Source of the DNA: Cypionkella sp. | Lineage (GTDB): Bacteria > Pseudomonadota > Alphaproteobacteria > Rhodobacterales > Rhodobacteraceae | Assembly (NCBI GenBank): GCA_023255415.1 | Contig: JALRIN010000068.1 | Span: 1-5,856, forward strand | Reading direction: 5' to 3' | Length of the DNA stretch: 5,856 nt | Shown: positions 1 through 5,065 of the stretch, in pieces | How the letters are laid out: every line of letters starts with the position of its first letter | How positions within the stretch are numbered: position 1 is the stretch's first letter | The notes under the pieces: model-generated | What the model saw: the letters and a program-made list of their open reading frames with translations, nothing else | Told to the model about the DNA's origin: nothing | Databases searched by the model: none | Translations under genes and position numbers: made by a program

Positions 1-123
1 GACAACCTGAAGTTCAACGTCACGCTGATCGCCCCAATCGCGATGGAAGAAAAACTGCGCTTCGCAATCCGCGAAGGCGGCCGCACCGTCGGCGCAGGCG
101 TGGTTTCGAAAATCCTGAAGTAA
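1..123 (+). CDS. tuf: Elongation factor Tu, C-terminal end (partial)
   Basis: The first 40 codons read in frame 1 to a TAA at 121-123 and give the end of EF-Tu domain III, including FAIREGGRTVGAGVVSKIL and the terminal lysine, a highly conserved ending of bacterial EF-Tu. EF-Tu is the cytosolic GTPase that carries aminoacyl-tRNA to the ribosomal A site. The rest of the gene lies before the window. Its position ahead of tRNA-Trp and secE matches the tufB-type copy in many proteobacteria; whether a second tuf copy exists cannot be seen here. An intrinsic terminator follows 33 bases after the stop. Confidence 0.97.
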   Translation, partial: DNLKFNVTLIAPIAMEEKLRFAIREGGRTVGAGVVSKILK

Positions 124-156
124 AAGCACTGCTGCGAAAGCTGTGAAGTATTGAAG

Positions 157-187
157 AACGCGCGGGGGCAGCCTCGCGCGTTTTTTT
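157..187 (+). terminator. Intrinsic terminator of tuf
   Basis: AACGCGCG (157-164) pairs with CGCGCGTT (175-182). The stem continues inward with a G-T and two G-C pairs around a four-base loop at 168-171. A run of seven T follows at 181-187. GC-rich stem plus T-run is the classical Rho-independent form, and it directly follows the tuf stop codon. It should separate tuf from the tRNA-Trp transcript. Confidence 0.92.
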
Positions 188-217
188 GCTGTTGCGCTAT
201 CTGAACGCAAGGACGCT

Positions 218-289
218 CCGCGGGGGATATTTACACCAAGATGAAAGGGCGGGCGCAGGCTTTCATCTTGGCCTAAATATCCCCGCCGG
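218..289. repeat. Long imperfect inverted repeat (intergenic repeat element)
   Basis: Two 30-base arms (218-247 and 260-289) are reverse complements at 26 of 30 positions, separated by a 12-base GC-rich spacer (248-259). Each arm contains the core GGGGATATTTA followed by CCAAGATGAAAG, read inward from its outer end. From memory, cores of the form CCTCCGGCGGGGATATTT are frequent between genes in Rhodobacteraceae; that part is recollection, not a search. As RNA it would make a very stable hairpin. It lacks a T-run and lies beyond the tuf terminator, so it is better described as a repeat than as a terminator. Confidence 0.8.
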
Positions 290-353
290 AGGCTTGCTCG
301 GCTAGCCTGTTGCGCTGGGTTTGGGATTTTGTAGGCCTTGGGTGGTTCCCCTC

Positions 354-382
354 TTGATTTCCCGAGCTTGCTGCCGTAATCC
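354..382 (+). promoter_or_regulatory. Possible promoter of tRNA-Trp
   Basis: TTGATT (354-359) resembles a -35 box, and TAATCC (377-382) follows after a 17-base spacer as a weak -10. This would place the transcription start about 7 bases before the tRNA 5' end at 396. The position is right, since a terminator ends the tuf transcript upstream. The -10 match is poor, so this is only a candidate. Confidence 0.3.
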
Positions 383-395
383 CCGCGTCAGGCAC

Positions 396-471
396 AGGAG
401 TTTAGCTCAGTTGGTAGAGCATCGGTCTCCAAAACCGAGGGTCGTGGGTTCGAGTCCCCCAACTCCTGCCA
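396..471 (+). tRNA. trnW: tRNA-Trp (anticodon CCA)
   Basis: The 76-base gene folds as a full cloverleaf. The acceptor AGGAGTT (396-402) pairs with AACTCCT (461-467), followed by discriminator G468 and an encoded CCA end (469-471). The D stem is GCTC/GAGC (405-408/417-420). The anticodon stem TCGGT/ACCGA (422-426/434-438) encloses the loop CTCCAAA with anticodon CCA at 429-431, which reads UGG. The T loop is TTCGAGT (449-455). The T stem (444-448/456-460) has one T-C mismatch at 445/459. A tRNA-Trp upstream of secE is a standard proteobacterial arrangement. No terminator follows, so the tRNA could be processed from a transcript that continues into msrB. Confidence 0.97.
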
Positions 472-597
472 GCCTTTTTCAGGCAATTTCATGACGCGTG
501 GTACCCGTGTTGTTTCAGGCGCACACTTTGTCGCGACTGGGATGGAAATTTGTTCGCTTTGGACCCATGTTGGGGGGGAGTGGAACGGGAGATCTTC

Positions 598-1047
598 ATG
601 ACAGTGTATCAAAAATCTGCTGACCGCATTGCCGCGCTGTCGCCCGAGCAATTTCGGGTCACGCAACAAAATGGCACTGAACGCGCCGGCACCGGCGCCT
701 ATTTGCACAATCACGAGGCCGGTATCTATGTTGATATCGTGTCGGGCGAGCCTTTGTTTGCTTCGGCTGACAAGTTCGAGAGCGGCTGCGGTTGGCCAAG
801 TTTCACCAAGCCGATTGAACCTGCTCATATCGCCGAGCTGCGCGATACCACGCATGGGATGATCCGGGTTGAGGTGCGATCAAAGCATGGTGACAGCCAT
901 CTTGGCCATGTGTTTCCCGATGGCCCACGCGATCGCGGCGGTTTGCGCTATTGCATCAATTCGGCTTCTTTGCGGTTCGTGCATCGCGACGATATGGAGG
1001 CAGAGGGTTATGGCGCCTATATGAATCAAGTGGAGGACGTGAAATGA
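598..1047 (+). CDS. msrB: Peptide-methionine (R)-S-oxide reductase MsrB
   Basis: This 149-residue cytosolic enzyme reduces the R-epimer of methionine sulfoxide in proteins, usually with thioredoxin as electron donor. Family motifs are clear: SGCGWPSF (62-69), RSKHGDSHLGHVF (94-106) and RYCINSASLRF (117-127). Cys119 should be the catalytic cysteine and Cys64 the resolving one. The position that carries a CxxC zinc pair in zinc-containing MsrB reads YVDIVSGEPLF here (44-54), so the pair is replaced by Asp46 and Ser49; this looks like the zinc-free, two-cysteine form. The ATG at 598 is chosen because GGGAG (587-591) lies six bases upstream; an in-frame TTG at 550 would add 16 unconserved residues without a good ribosome site. 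No signal peptide is seen. The stop overlaps the msrA start. Confidence 0.95.
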   Translation: MTVYQKSADRIAALSPEQFRVTQQNGTERAGTGAYLHNHEAGIYVDIVSGEPLFASADKFESGCGWPSFTKPIEPAHIAELRDTTHGMIRVEVRSKHGDSHLGHVFPDGPRDRGGLRYCINSASLRFVHRDDMEAEGYGAYMNQVEDVK

Positions 1048-1550
1048 CAACTGAAACCGCAGTGCTGGCGGGTGGCTGCTTTTGGGGCATGCAGGATCTG
1101 ATCCGCAAGATGCAGGGGGTGATCAGCACCCGTGTTGGCTATTCTGGCGGTGATGTTGCCAATGCCACCTATCGCAATCATGGCAGCCATGCCGAGGCGA
1201 TTGAGGTGGTGTTTGACCCTGCTAAGATCAGCTATCGCGACCTGTTGGAGTTTTTCTTTCAGATCCACGATCCCAGCACCCGCAACCGTCAGGGCAATGA
1301 TCTGGGGCCATCCTATCGCTCGGCGATCTATTATACCTCGGCCGCGCAGCAGGCTGTGGCCTTGGAGACGATTGCCGATGTGGATGCCTCGGGCCTTTGG
1401 CCTGCGCCTGTGGTGACCGAAGTGGCGCCGCTTGGTCCGTTTTGGGAGGCAGAGCCCGAGCATCAGGATTATCTGGAGCGCAAGCCCGATGGCTATACCT
1501 GCCATTTCGTACGGCCAAATTGGCGTTTGCCGCGGCGCGCGGCGGAATAG
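1044..1550 (+). CDS. msrA: Peptide-methionine (S)-S-oxide reductase MsrA
   Basis: This 168-residue enzyme reduces the S-epimer of methionine sulfoxide and complements MsrB. The catalytic motif GCFWG sits at 11-15 with Cys12 as the nucleophile. GYSGG (32-36), HAEAIEVVFDP (49-59, with the conserved Glu51) and FFFQIHDPST (70-79) are typical of the family. The only other cysteine is Cys153 in YTCHFVRP (151-158), the likely resolving residue. The loop before HAE is short (YRNHGSHAE) compared with the VCxGxTGHAE form in Escherichia coli. The N-terminal extension of the E. coli enzyme is absent. ATG at 1044 overlaps the msrB TGA (ATGA), with GGAGG at 1032-1036 seven bases ahead, so the two genes are probably translationally coupled. 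Confidence 0.95.
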   Translation: MTTETAVLAGGCFWGMQDLIRKMQGVISTRVGYSGGDVANATYRNHGSHAEAIEVVFDPAKISYRDLLEFFFQIHDPSTRNRQGNDLGPSYRSAIYYTSAAQQAVALETIADVDASGLWPAPVVTEVAPLGPFWEAEPEHQDYLERKPDGYTCHFVRPNWRLPRRAAE

Positions 1551-1593
1551 GCGTTTGGCTGCGGGCAGCGCCAGGCTGCCTGTTGCTTCTGCC

Positions 1594-1622
1594 TTGAAAT
1601 CTGATGGGGATGCGCGTATCTG
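1594..1622 (+). promoter_or_regulatory. Possible secE promoter
   Basis: TTGAAA (1594-1599), a 17-base gap, then TATCTG (1617-1622) lie in the 107-base space between msrA and secE. The -35 match is fair and the -10 weak. It would let secE be transcribed independently of msrBA. No terminator is visible after msrA, so read-through from upstream is equally possible. Confidence 0.25.
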
Positions 1623-1657
1623 CGCTGCAACCAGAGTTATTTGCGTGGAATCCGATA

Positions 1658-1852
1658 ATGTCCAAGACCAATCCCGTCCAGTTCATGCAGCAGGTGCGCG
1701 CCGAAGTGTCCAAGGTGTCTTGGCCTTCGCGTCGCGAAGTCATGCTGACCACGGTGATGGTCTTTATCATGGCGGCGCTGACGGCGACCTTCTTTAGCCT
1801 TGTCGATATCGGCATTCGCTTTGGTCTGACGGCGATCGTCGGCGGTTTCTAA
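1658..1852 (+). CDS. secE: Preprotein translocase subunit SecE
   Basis: SecE is the small membrane subunit that clamps SecY in the SecYEG protein-export channel. The 64-residue product has the short single-span form common outside enterobacteria. An amphipathic N-terminal segment carries the family signature VRAEVSKVSWPSRREV (13-28). One hydrophobic transmembrane helix follows at about 29-50, with a short C-terminal tail. ATG 1658 gives the usual SecE start (MSKTNPVQF); the ribosome site is weak (GGA at 1647-1649, eight bases ahead). An in-frame ATG at 1604 would add 18 residues unlike SecE and has no ribosome site. The gene keeps its classic place before nusG, but hairpins and a terminator lie between them. 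Confidence 0.95.
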   Translation: MSKTNPVQFMQQVRAEVSKVSWPSRREVMLTTVMVFIMAALTATFFSLVDIGIRFGLTAIVGGF

Positions 1853-1860
1853 GCCTGCGG

Positions 1861-1888
1861 CATTTCGGCCAAGCTTTTGGCTGAAATG
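1861..1888 (+). other. Hairpin just downstream of secE
   Basis: CATTTCGGCCAA (1861-1872) and TTGGCTGAAATG (1877-1888) form a 12-pair stem with a single G-T wobble and a four-base loop, GCTT. It starts eight bases after the secE stop. No T-run follows, so it is not an intrinsic terminator by itself. It may stabilise the 3' end of the secE message or mark a processing site (inference). Confidence 0.7.
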
Positions 1889-1943
1889 TGGAATTTCCTT
1901 GAAATCGGGGGCATAGAGCGGTATTGGCCCCCAATCCAAAGGG

Positions 1944-1982
1944 AAACAGGCGCGCAGCGATTCGTGTTGCGCGCTGTTTTTT
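1944..1982 (+). terminator. Intrinsic terminator between secE and nusG
   Basis: AAACAG (1944-1949) and CGCGCA (1951-1956), separated by one bulged G, pair with TGCGCG (1968-1973) and CTGTTT (1974-1979). This gives 12 pairs around an 11-base loop. Six T (1977-1982) follow, then TTC after one G. The stem and T-run are as good as those of the tuf terminator. It would end transcripts arriving from msrBA-secE, wholly or in part. I see no convincing promoter between here and nusG. Confidence 0.75.
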
Positions 1983-2064
1983 GTTCTGGGCACGGCGGGT
2001 TAACCGCTTGTAAAGATAAAACATTCGGACGCAAAGGCGACCGGGCAGACAAGGTGGAAGTGGC

Positions 2065-2598
2065 ATGGCCAAGCGTTGGTATTCGGTGAGCGTTCTCTCA
2101 AACTTTGAGAAGAAAGTTGCCGAGCAGATCAAGACCGCCGTTGCCGAGGCAAATCTTGGCGATGAAATTGACGAAGTGCTGGTGCCCACCGAAGAGGTGA
2201 TCGAGGTGCGTCGTGGCAAGAAGGTGACCTCTGAGCGTCGCTTTATGCCGGGCTATGTCTTGGTGCGGATGGAGATGTCCAGCCGGGGCTATCACTTGAT
2301 TTCGTCGATCAATCGTGTGACCGGATTTTTGGGGCCGCAGGGCAAGCCGATGCCCATGCGCGACGCCGAAGTAAATCAGATTCTGAACCGGGTTGAAGAG
2401 GGCGAAGTTGCGCCGCGCAACCTGATCCGCTTTGAAACCGGCGAAAAGGTTAAAGTCACAGACGGTCCGTTCGAGGGCTTTGACGGCATGGTCGAAGACG
2501 TCGATGAGGCCAACAGCCGCCTGAAGGTCTCGGTTTCGATCTTTGGTCGCGCTACGCCTGTGGAATTGGAATTCACCCAGGTCTCGAAAGAGCTCTGA
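2065..2598 (+). CDS. nusG: Transcription termination/antitermination protein NusG
   Basis: NusG binds RNA polymerase as an elongation factor and links it to Rho or to ribosomal protein S10, so it takes part in termination, antitermination and transcription-translation coupling. The 177-residue product has the usual bacterial length. The N-terminal NGN domain spans about 4-113, with RWYSVSV (4-10), FMPGYVLVRM (60-69) and TGFLG (86-90). The C-terminal KOW domain spans about 126-160 and begins GEKVKVTDGPFEGFDG. ATG 2065 is the first start giving the conserved MAKRWY beginning; a purine-rich AAGGTGGAAG at 2051-2060 precedes it. A terminator lies 82 bases upstream, so nusG either depends on read-through or has a promoter I could not recognise. 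It runs on toward rplK with no terminator. Confidence 0.97.
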   Translation: MAKRWYSVSVLSNFEKKVAEQIKTAVAEANLGDEIDEVLVPTEEVIEVRRGKKVTSERRFMPGYVLVRMEMSSRGYHLISSINRVTGFLGPQGKPMPMRDAEVNQILNRVEEGEVAPRNLIRFETGEKVKVTDGPFEGFDGMVEDVDEANSRLKVSVSIFGRATPVELEFTQVSKEL

Positions 2599-2619
2599 GT
2601 GTATCGCGTGGGAGGCACG

Positions 2620-2670
2620 CGCGGCGCAAGCCGTGACAAGCCGCACCACTAAACCGCGCCACTCTGGCGC
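2620..2670 (+). promoter_or_regulatory. Two hairpins ahead of rplK
   Basis: The 93-base nusG-rplK gap contains a six-pair stem, including one G-T, capped by a GCAA loop (2620-2625/2630-2635). A second perfect six-pair stem, GCGCCA/TGGCGC, has a CTC loop (2656-2661/2665-2670). Neither has a T-run. In Escherichia coli, L1 represses rplK-rplA translation by binding near the rplK start, so this is where such a site would be expected. I cannot assign the L1-binding motif itself. No promoter is evident. Confidence 0.4.
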
Positions 2671-2691
2671 TGTGAGTAAAGGAGAGGCCAC

Positions 2692-3144
2692 ATGGCCAAG
2701 AAGATTATCGGCAGCTTGAAGCTGCAAGTTAAAGCGGGTCAAGCCAACCCCTCCCCACCGGTTGGTCCGGCACTGGGTCAGCGCGGCTTGAACATCATGG
2801 CTTTCGTCAAGGAATTCAACGCGAAGACCGCTGACGCAGAGCCAGGAACCCCGACGCCTGTCATCATCACCTATTATCAGGACAAGTCTTTCAGTCTTGA
2901 GTTCAAGACTGCACCTGCTTCGTTCCTGTTGAAAAAAGCTGCTGGCCTGCCACCTGTTGGCAAGCGTAACCGCGCTAAGGGCTCTGAAAAGCCCGGTCGT
3001 ACGGTTGCCGGCACCGTGACGCTTGCCCAAATCCGCGGCATTGCTGAAGCCAAGATGAAAGACCTGAACGCGAACTCCATAGAGGCCGCGATGCAGATCA
3101 TCATGGGCTCGGCGAAGTCCTGCGGCATCGATGTGAAAGGGTAA
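2692..3144 (+). CDS. rplK: 50S ribosomal protein L11
   Basis: L11 binds 23S rRNA in the GTPase-associated centre with the L10-L12 stalk, contacts elongation factors, and is needed for RelA activation. The 150-residue product shows the N-terminal domain with ANPSPPVGPALGQRGLNIM (18-36), the proline-rich region targeted by thiostrepton-type antibiotics. The C-terminal rRNA-binding domain runs from about 76 and includes ASFLLKKAAG (76-85) and AEAKMKDLNANSIEAAM (118-134). It is several residues longer than the roughly 142-residue enterobacterial protein; the extra residues lie in a basic segment near 91-103 (KRNRAKGSEKPGR). The start is fixed by AAGGAG (2679-2684) seven bases upstream. rplA follows after three bases. 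Confidence 0.98.
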   Translation: MAKKIIGSLKLQVKAGQANPSPPVGPALGQRGLNIMAFVKEFNAKTADAEPGTPTPVIITYYQDKSFSLEFKTAPASFLLKKAAGLPPVGKRNRAKGSEKPGRTVAGTVTLAQIRGIAEAKMKDLNANSIEAAMQIIMGSAKSCGIDVKG

Positions 3145-3147
3145 GTC

Positions 3148-3843
3148 ATGGCCAAGATTGGTAAACGGACCGCCACCGCGCGGAAGGCCTTTGAAGGCAA
3201 GACGATCGTTTCGGTTGAAGAAGCAGTTGCGCTGATCAAAAGCGTTGCAAGCGCGAAATTCGATGAGACCCTTGAAATCGCGATGAACCTTGGTGTTGAC
3301 CCACGTCACGCTGACCAAATGGTTCGCGGCGTTGTTCAGCTGCCAAACGGCACTGGCAAGACCGTGCGCGTGGCCGTGTTCGCACGCGCTGCAAAGGCTG
3401 ATGAAGCCAAAGCAGCTGGCGCAGACATCGTTGGCGCAGAAGACCTGCTGGAAGCGATCCAGGGCGGCAAAATCGACTTCGACCGTTGCATTGCAACGCC
3501 GGACATGATGCCTTTGGTTGGTCGTCTGGGTAAGATCCTGGGCCCTCGCAATCTGATGCCAAACCCTAAGGTTGGCACTGTGACGATGGACGTGAAAACG
3601 GCCGTTGAAGCAGCCAAGGGCGGCGAAGTGCAGTTCAAAGTTGAAAAAGCTGGCGTTATCCACGCTGGTATTGGCAAAATTTCGTTCTCGGACGAAAAGC
3701 TGGCTGAAAACGTGCGCGCCTTCGTGGAAGCCGTTTCCAAAGCCAAGCCTGCTGGTGCCAAGGGTGCATACCTGAAGAAAGTGTCTCTGTCTTCGACCAT
3801 GGGTCCGGGCGTGGCACTGGATCTGGCGTCTGCTGCGAAATAA
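3148..3843 (+). CDS. rplA: 50S ribosomal protein L1
   Basis: L1 forms the mobile stalk at the E site that helps release deacylated tRNA, and in many bacteria it represses its own rplK-rplA message. The 231-residue product has the usual length. The L1 signature GKILGPRNLMPNPKVGTVT occupies 128-146, inside the domain that interrupts the two-part domain I. The C-terminal part ends with LKKVSLSSTMGPGVALD (209-225). ATG 3148 follows the rplK stop by three bases, with GAAAGG at 3135-3140 inside the rplK end as ribosome site, so translation is very likely coupled to rplK. A stable hairpin and the long rplJ leader follow. Confidence 0.98.
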   Translation: MAKIGKRTATARKAFEGKTIVSVEEAVALIKSVASAKFDETLEIAMNLGVDPRHADQMVRGVVQLPNGTGKTVRVAVFARAAKADEAKAAGADIVGAEDLLEAIQGGKIDFDRCIATPDMMPLVGRLGKILGPRNLMPNPKVGTVTMDVKTAVEAAKGGEVQFKVEKAGVIHAGIGKISFSDEKLAENVRAFVEAVSKAKPAGAKGAYLKKVSLSSTMGPGVALDLASAAK

Positions 3844-3845
3844 GC

Positions 3846-3866
3846 CGTTGGGGGTCACCCCCAGCG
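3846..3866 (+). other. Stable hairpin directly after rplA
   Basis: Nine pairs (3846-3854 with 3858-3866, one G-T wobble) contain five consecutive G-C pairs and a three-base loop TCA, starting three bases after the rplA stop. No T-run follows, so an intrinsic terminator is unlikely. It may protect the rplKA message or mark the upstream edge of the rplJ leader (inference). Confidence 0.65.
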
Positions 3867-3869
3867 CAT

Positions 3870-4106
3870 GAAATTCCTGACCCTTCGGGGAAAGGATGGT
3901 GGGGCGAAAAGCTGTAAGTCTTCAGCCCCATCCTGTCCGAGAAGGCCGGTGACGCGCAAACGTCTTAATATCCTGCCCGAGATGGGGAACGAGATGATGT
4001 CGCCTTCGGGGGATTTTGGCTCGGGACCCGTAAAATGGACCCGAACGCCTGTCGCAAGACGGGCTTAATTGAGCCGGGGGGAAACCCCCAAACTTGGAGT
4101 GAAACT
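3870..4106 (+). promoter_or_regulatory. L10-type ribosomal protein leader of rplJ
   Basis: The 263 bases between rplA and rplJ hold no credible gene but much pairing potential. In order: GGAT/ATCC plus GGGGC/GCCCC with a three-base bulge (3894-3905/3925-3933); GACG/CGTC (3951-3954/3961-3964); a long-range CCCGAG/CTCGGG (3976-3981/4020-4025); a seven-pair stem with a GCAA loop (4047-4053/4058-4064); and GGGGG-GAAA-CCCCC (4076-4089) ending just before the ribosome site GGAG (4096-4099). In Proteobacteria the L10-(L12) complex represses rplJL by binding a long structured leader at this place (the L10 leader RNA family). Position and structure support that assignment; a covariance search was not possible. 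A promoter may also lie in it, but none is convincing. Confidence 0.75.
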
Positions 4107-4622
4107 GTGGATAGAGCCCAGAAAGAGAAATTGGTCGAGGAACTCGGCCAGATCTTCGCAAGCTCTGGCGTTGTAGTGGTTGCTCACTACGCGGGTATGA
4201 CGGTTAAACAGATGCAGGACCTACGCGCAAAAATGCGTGCCGTTGGTGGGTCCGTTCGCGTTGCCAAGAACAAGCTCGCCAAGATCGCCCTTGAAGGCAA
4301 CCCCTCTGCAAAGATGGGTGACCTTTTGACGGGCATGACTGTACTTGCCTATACCGAGGATCCCGTCGCTGGTGCGAAGGTTTCCGAGGAATACGCAAAG
4401 GCTAACGACAAGTTCGTTATCCTTGGCGGTTCCATGGGCGGTACGATATTGGACCCAGCTGGGGTCAAAGCTGTGGCTGCTATGCCATCGCGCGAAGAGC
4501 TTCTTGCTCAAATCGTGTCGATGATCGGCGCTCCTGCTTCGTCCATCGCTGGTGCCATTGGCGCGCCTGCTTCGAACATCGCAAGCATCCTGTCGACCAT
4601 CGAAGAAAAGGCTGCGGCCTAA
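4107..4622 (+). CDS. rplJ: 50S ribosomal protein L10
   Basis: L10 anchors the L7/L12 dimers to the base of the 50S stalk and, with L12, acts as the autogenous repressor of this message. The 171-residue product starts MDRAQKEKLVEELGQIF. The rRNA-binding N-terminal domain includes SGVVVVAHYAGMTV and GGSVRVAKNKLAKIAL. The C-terminal helix that binds L7/L12 carries two similar segments, IGAPASSIAG and IGAPASNIAS. I choose the GTG at 4107 because GGAG (4096-4099) is seven bases ahead and homologues begin MDRAQKEK. An in-frame ATG at 4035 would add 24 residues encoded by the leader hairpins. rplL follows after 67 bases. Confidence 0.96.
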   Translation: MDRAQKEKLVEELGQIFASSGVVVVAHYAGMTVKQMQDLRAKMRAVGGSVRVAKNKLAKIALEGNPSAKMGDLLTGMTVLAYTEDPVAGAKVSEEYAKANDKFVILGGSMGGTILDPAGVKAVAAMPSREELLAQIVSMIGAPASSIAGAIGAPASNIASILSTIEEKAAA

Positions 4623-4689
4623 TCTTTGTACTCGCGTAGGGTCTTGAACCTTACCTCGTTAGAACCATCTTAACTGAACGGAACATGAA

Positions 4690-5064
4690 ATGTCTGATCT
4701 GAACAAACTCGCCGAGCAAATCGTAGGCTTGACCCTGCTGCAGGCGCAAGAACTGAAGACCATCCTGAAAGACACCTATGGCATCGAGCCAGCTGCTGGT
4801 GGCGCTGTCATGATGGCTGGCCCAGCTGCTGCTGCGGCTCCTGCTGCTGAAGAGCAGACCGAATTCGACGTCGTTCTGACCGACGCTGGTGCAAACAAGA
4901 TCAACGTGATCAAAGAAGTTCGCACGATCACCGGTCTTGGTCTGAAAGAAGCTAAAGACCTCGTCGAAGCTGGCGGCAAAGTGAAAGAGCAAGTCTCGAA
5001 AGCTGACGCTGAAGCTCTGAAGAAAACCCTTGAAGCCGCTGGCGCCAAGGTTGAACTGAAGTAA
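4690..5064 (+). CDS. rplL: 50S ribosomal protein L7/L12
   Basis: L7/L12 is the multicopy stalk protein that recruits and activates the translational GTPases (EF-Tu, EF-G, IF2). The 124-residue product has the normal layout. An N-terminal dimerisation and L10-binding helix pair spans 1-33. A flexible Ala/Pro/Gly hinge spans about 34-54. The factor-binding C-terminal domain spans about 56-124 and includes NKINVIKEVR (69-78) and GLGLKEAKDLVE (82-93). ATG 4690 matches the conserved start MSDLNKLAEQIV; the ribosome site is weak (GGAA, 4680-4683). An ATG at 4685 is out of frame. The 67-base gap from rplJ holds only a small six-pair hairpin with one wobble (4636-4641/4649-4654). Confidence 0.98.
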   Translation: MSDLNKLAEQIVGLTLLQAQELKTILKDTYGIEPAAGGAVMMAGPAAAAAPAAEEQTEFDVVLTDAGANKINVIKEVRTITGLGLKEAKDLVEAGGKVKEQVSKADAEALKKTLEAAGAKVELK

Positions 5065-5065
5065 T

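Noticed and set aside
471..485. GCCTTTTTCAGGC after the tRNA as a terminator
   Set aside because: The stem has only four pairs and the T-run lies in the loop rather than after the stem.
550..597. TTG start extending msrB by 16 residues
   Set aside because: The extension has no good ribosome site and does not look like MsrB, whereas ATG 598 has GGGAG at proper distance.
388..855. Minus-strand frame of 155 codons ending through the tRNA gene
   Set aside because: Its end (GDSNPRPSVLETDALPTELN) is the antisense translation of a tRNA, a well-known false protein. The rest is antisense to msrB.
1604..1657. Upstream ATG for secE
   Set aside because: It has no ribosome site and would add 18 residues not seen in the SecE family. 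ATG 1658 gives the typical N-terminus.
1877..2089. Small plus-strand frame of 70 codons between secE and nusG
   Set aside because: It spans a hairpin and a terminator, has no clear ribosome site, and overlaps nusG. It is unlikely to be a leader peptide.
2098..3858. Very long open frame of 586 codons on the minus strand across nusG, rplK and rplA
   Set aside because: It lies antisense to three certain genes. It stays open because TTA, CTA and TCA codons are rare in these highly expressed genes. The translation is Arg/His/Gln-rich with no recognisable family.
3966..3971. TAATAT in the rplJ leader as a -10 box
   Set aside because: No -35 element lies 16-18 bases upstream, and the surrounding bases are better explained as part of the leader RNA.
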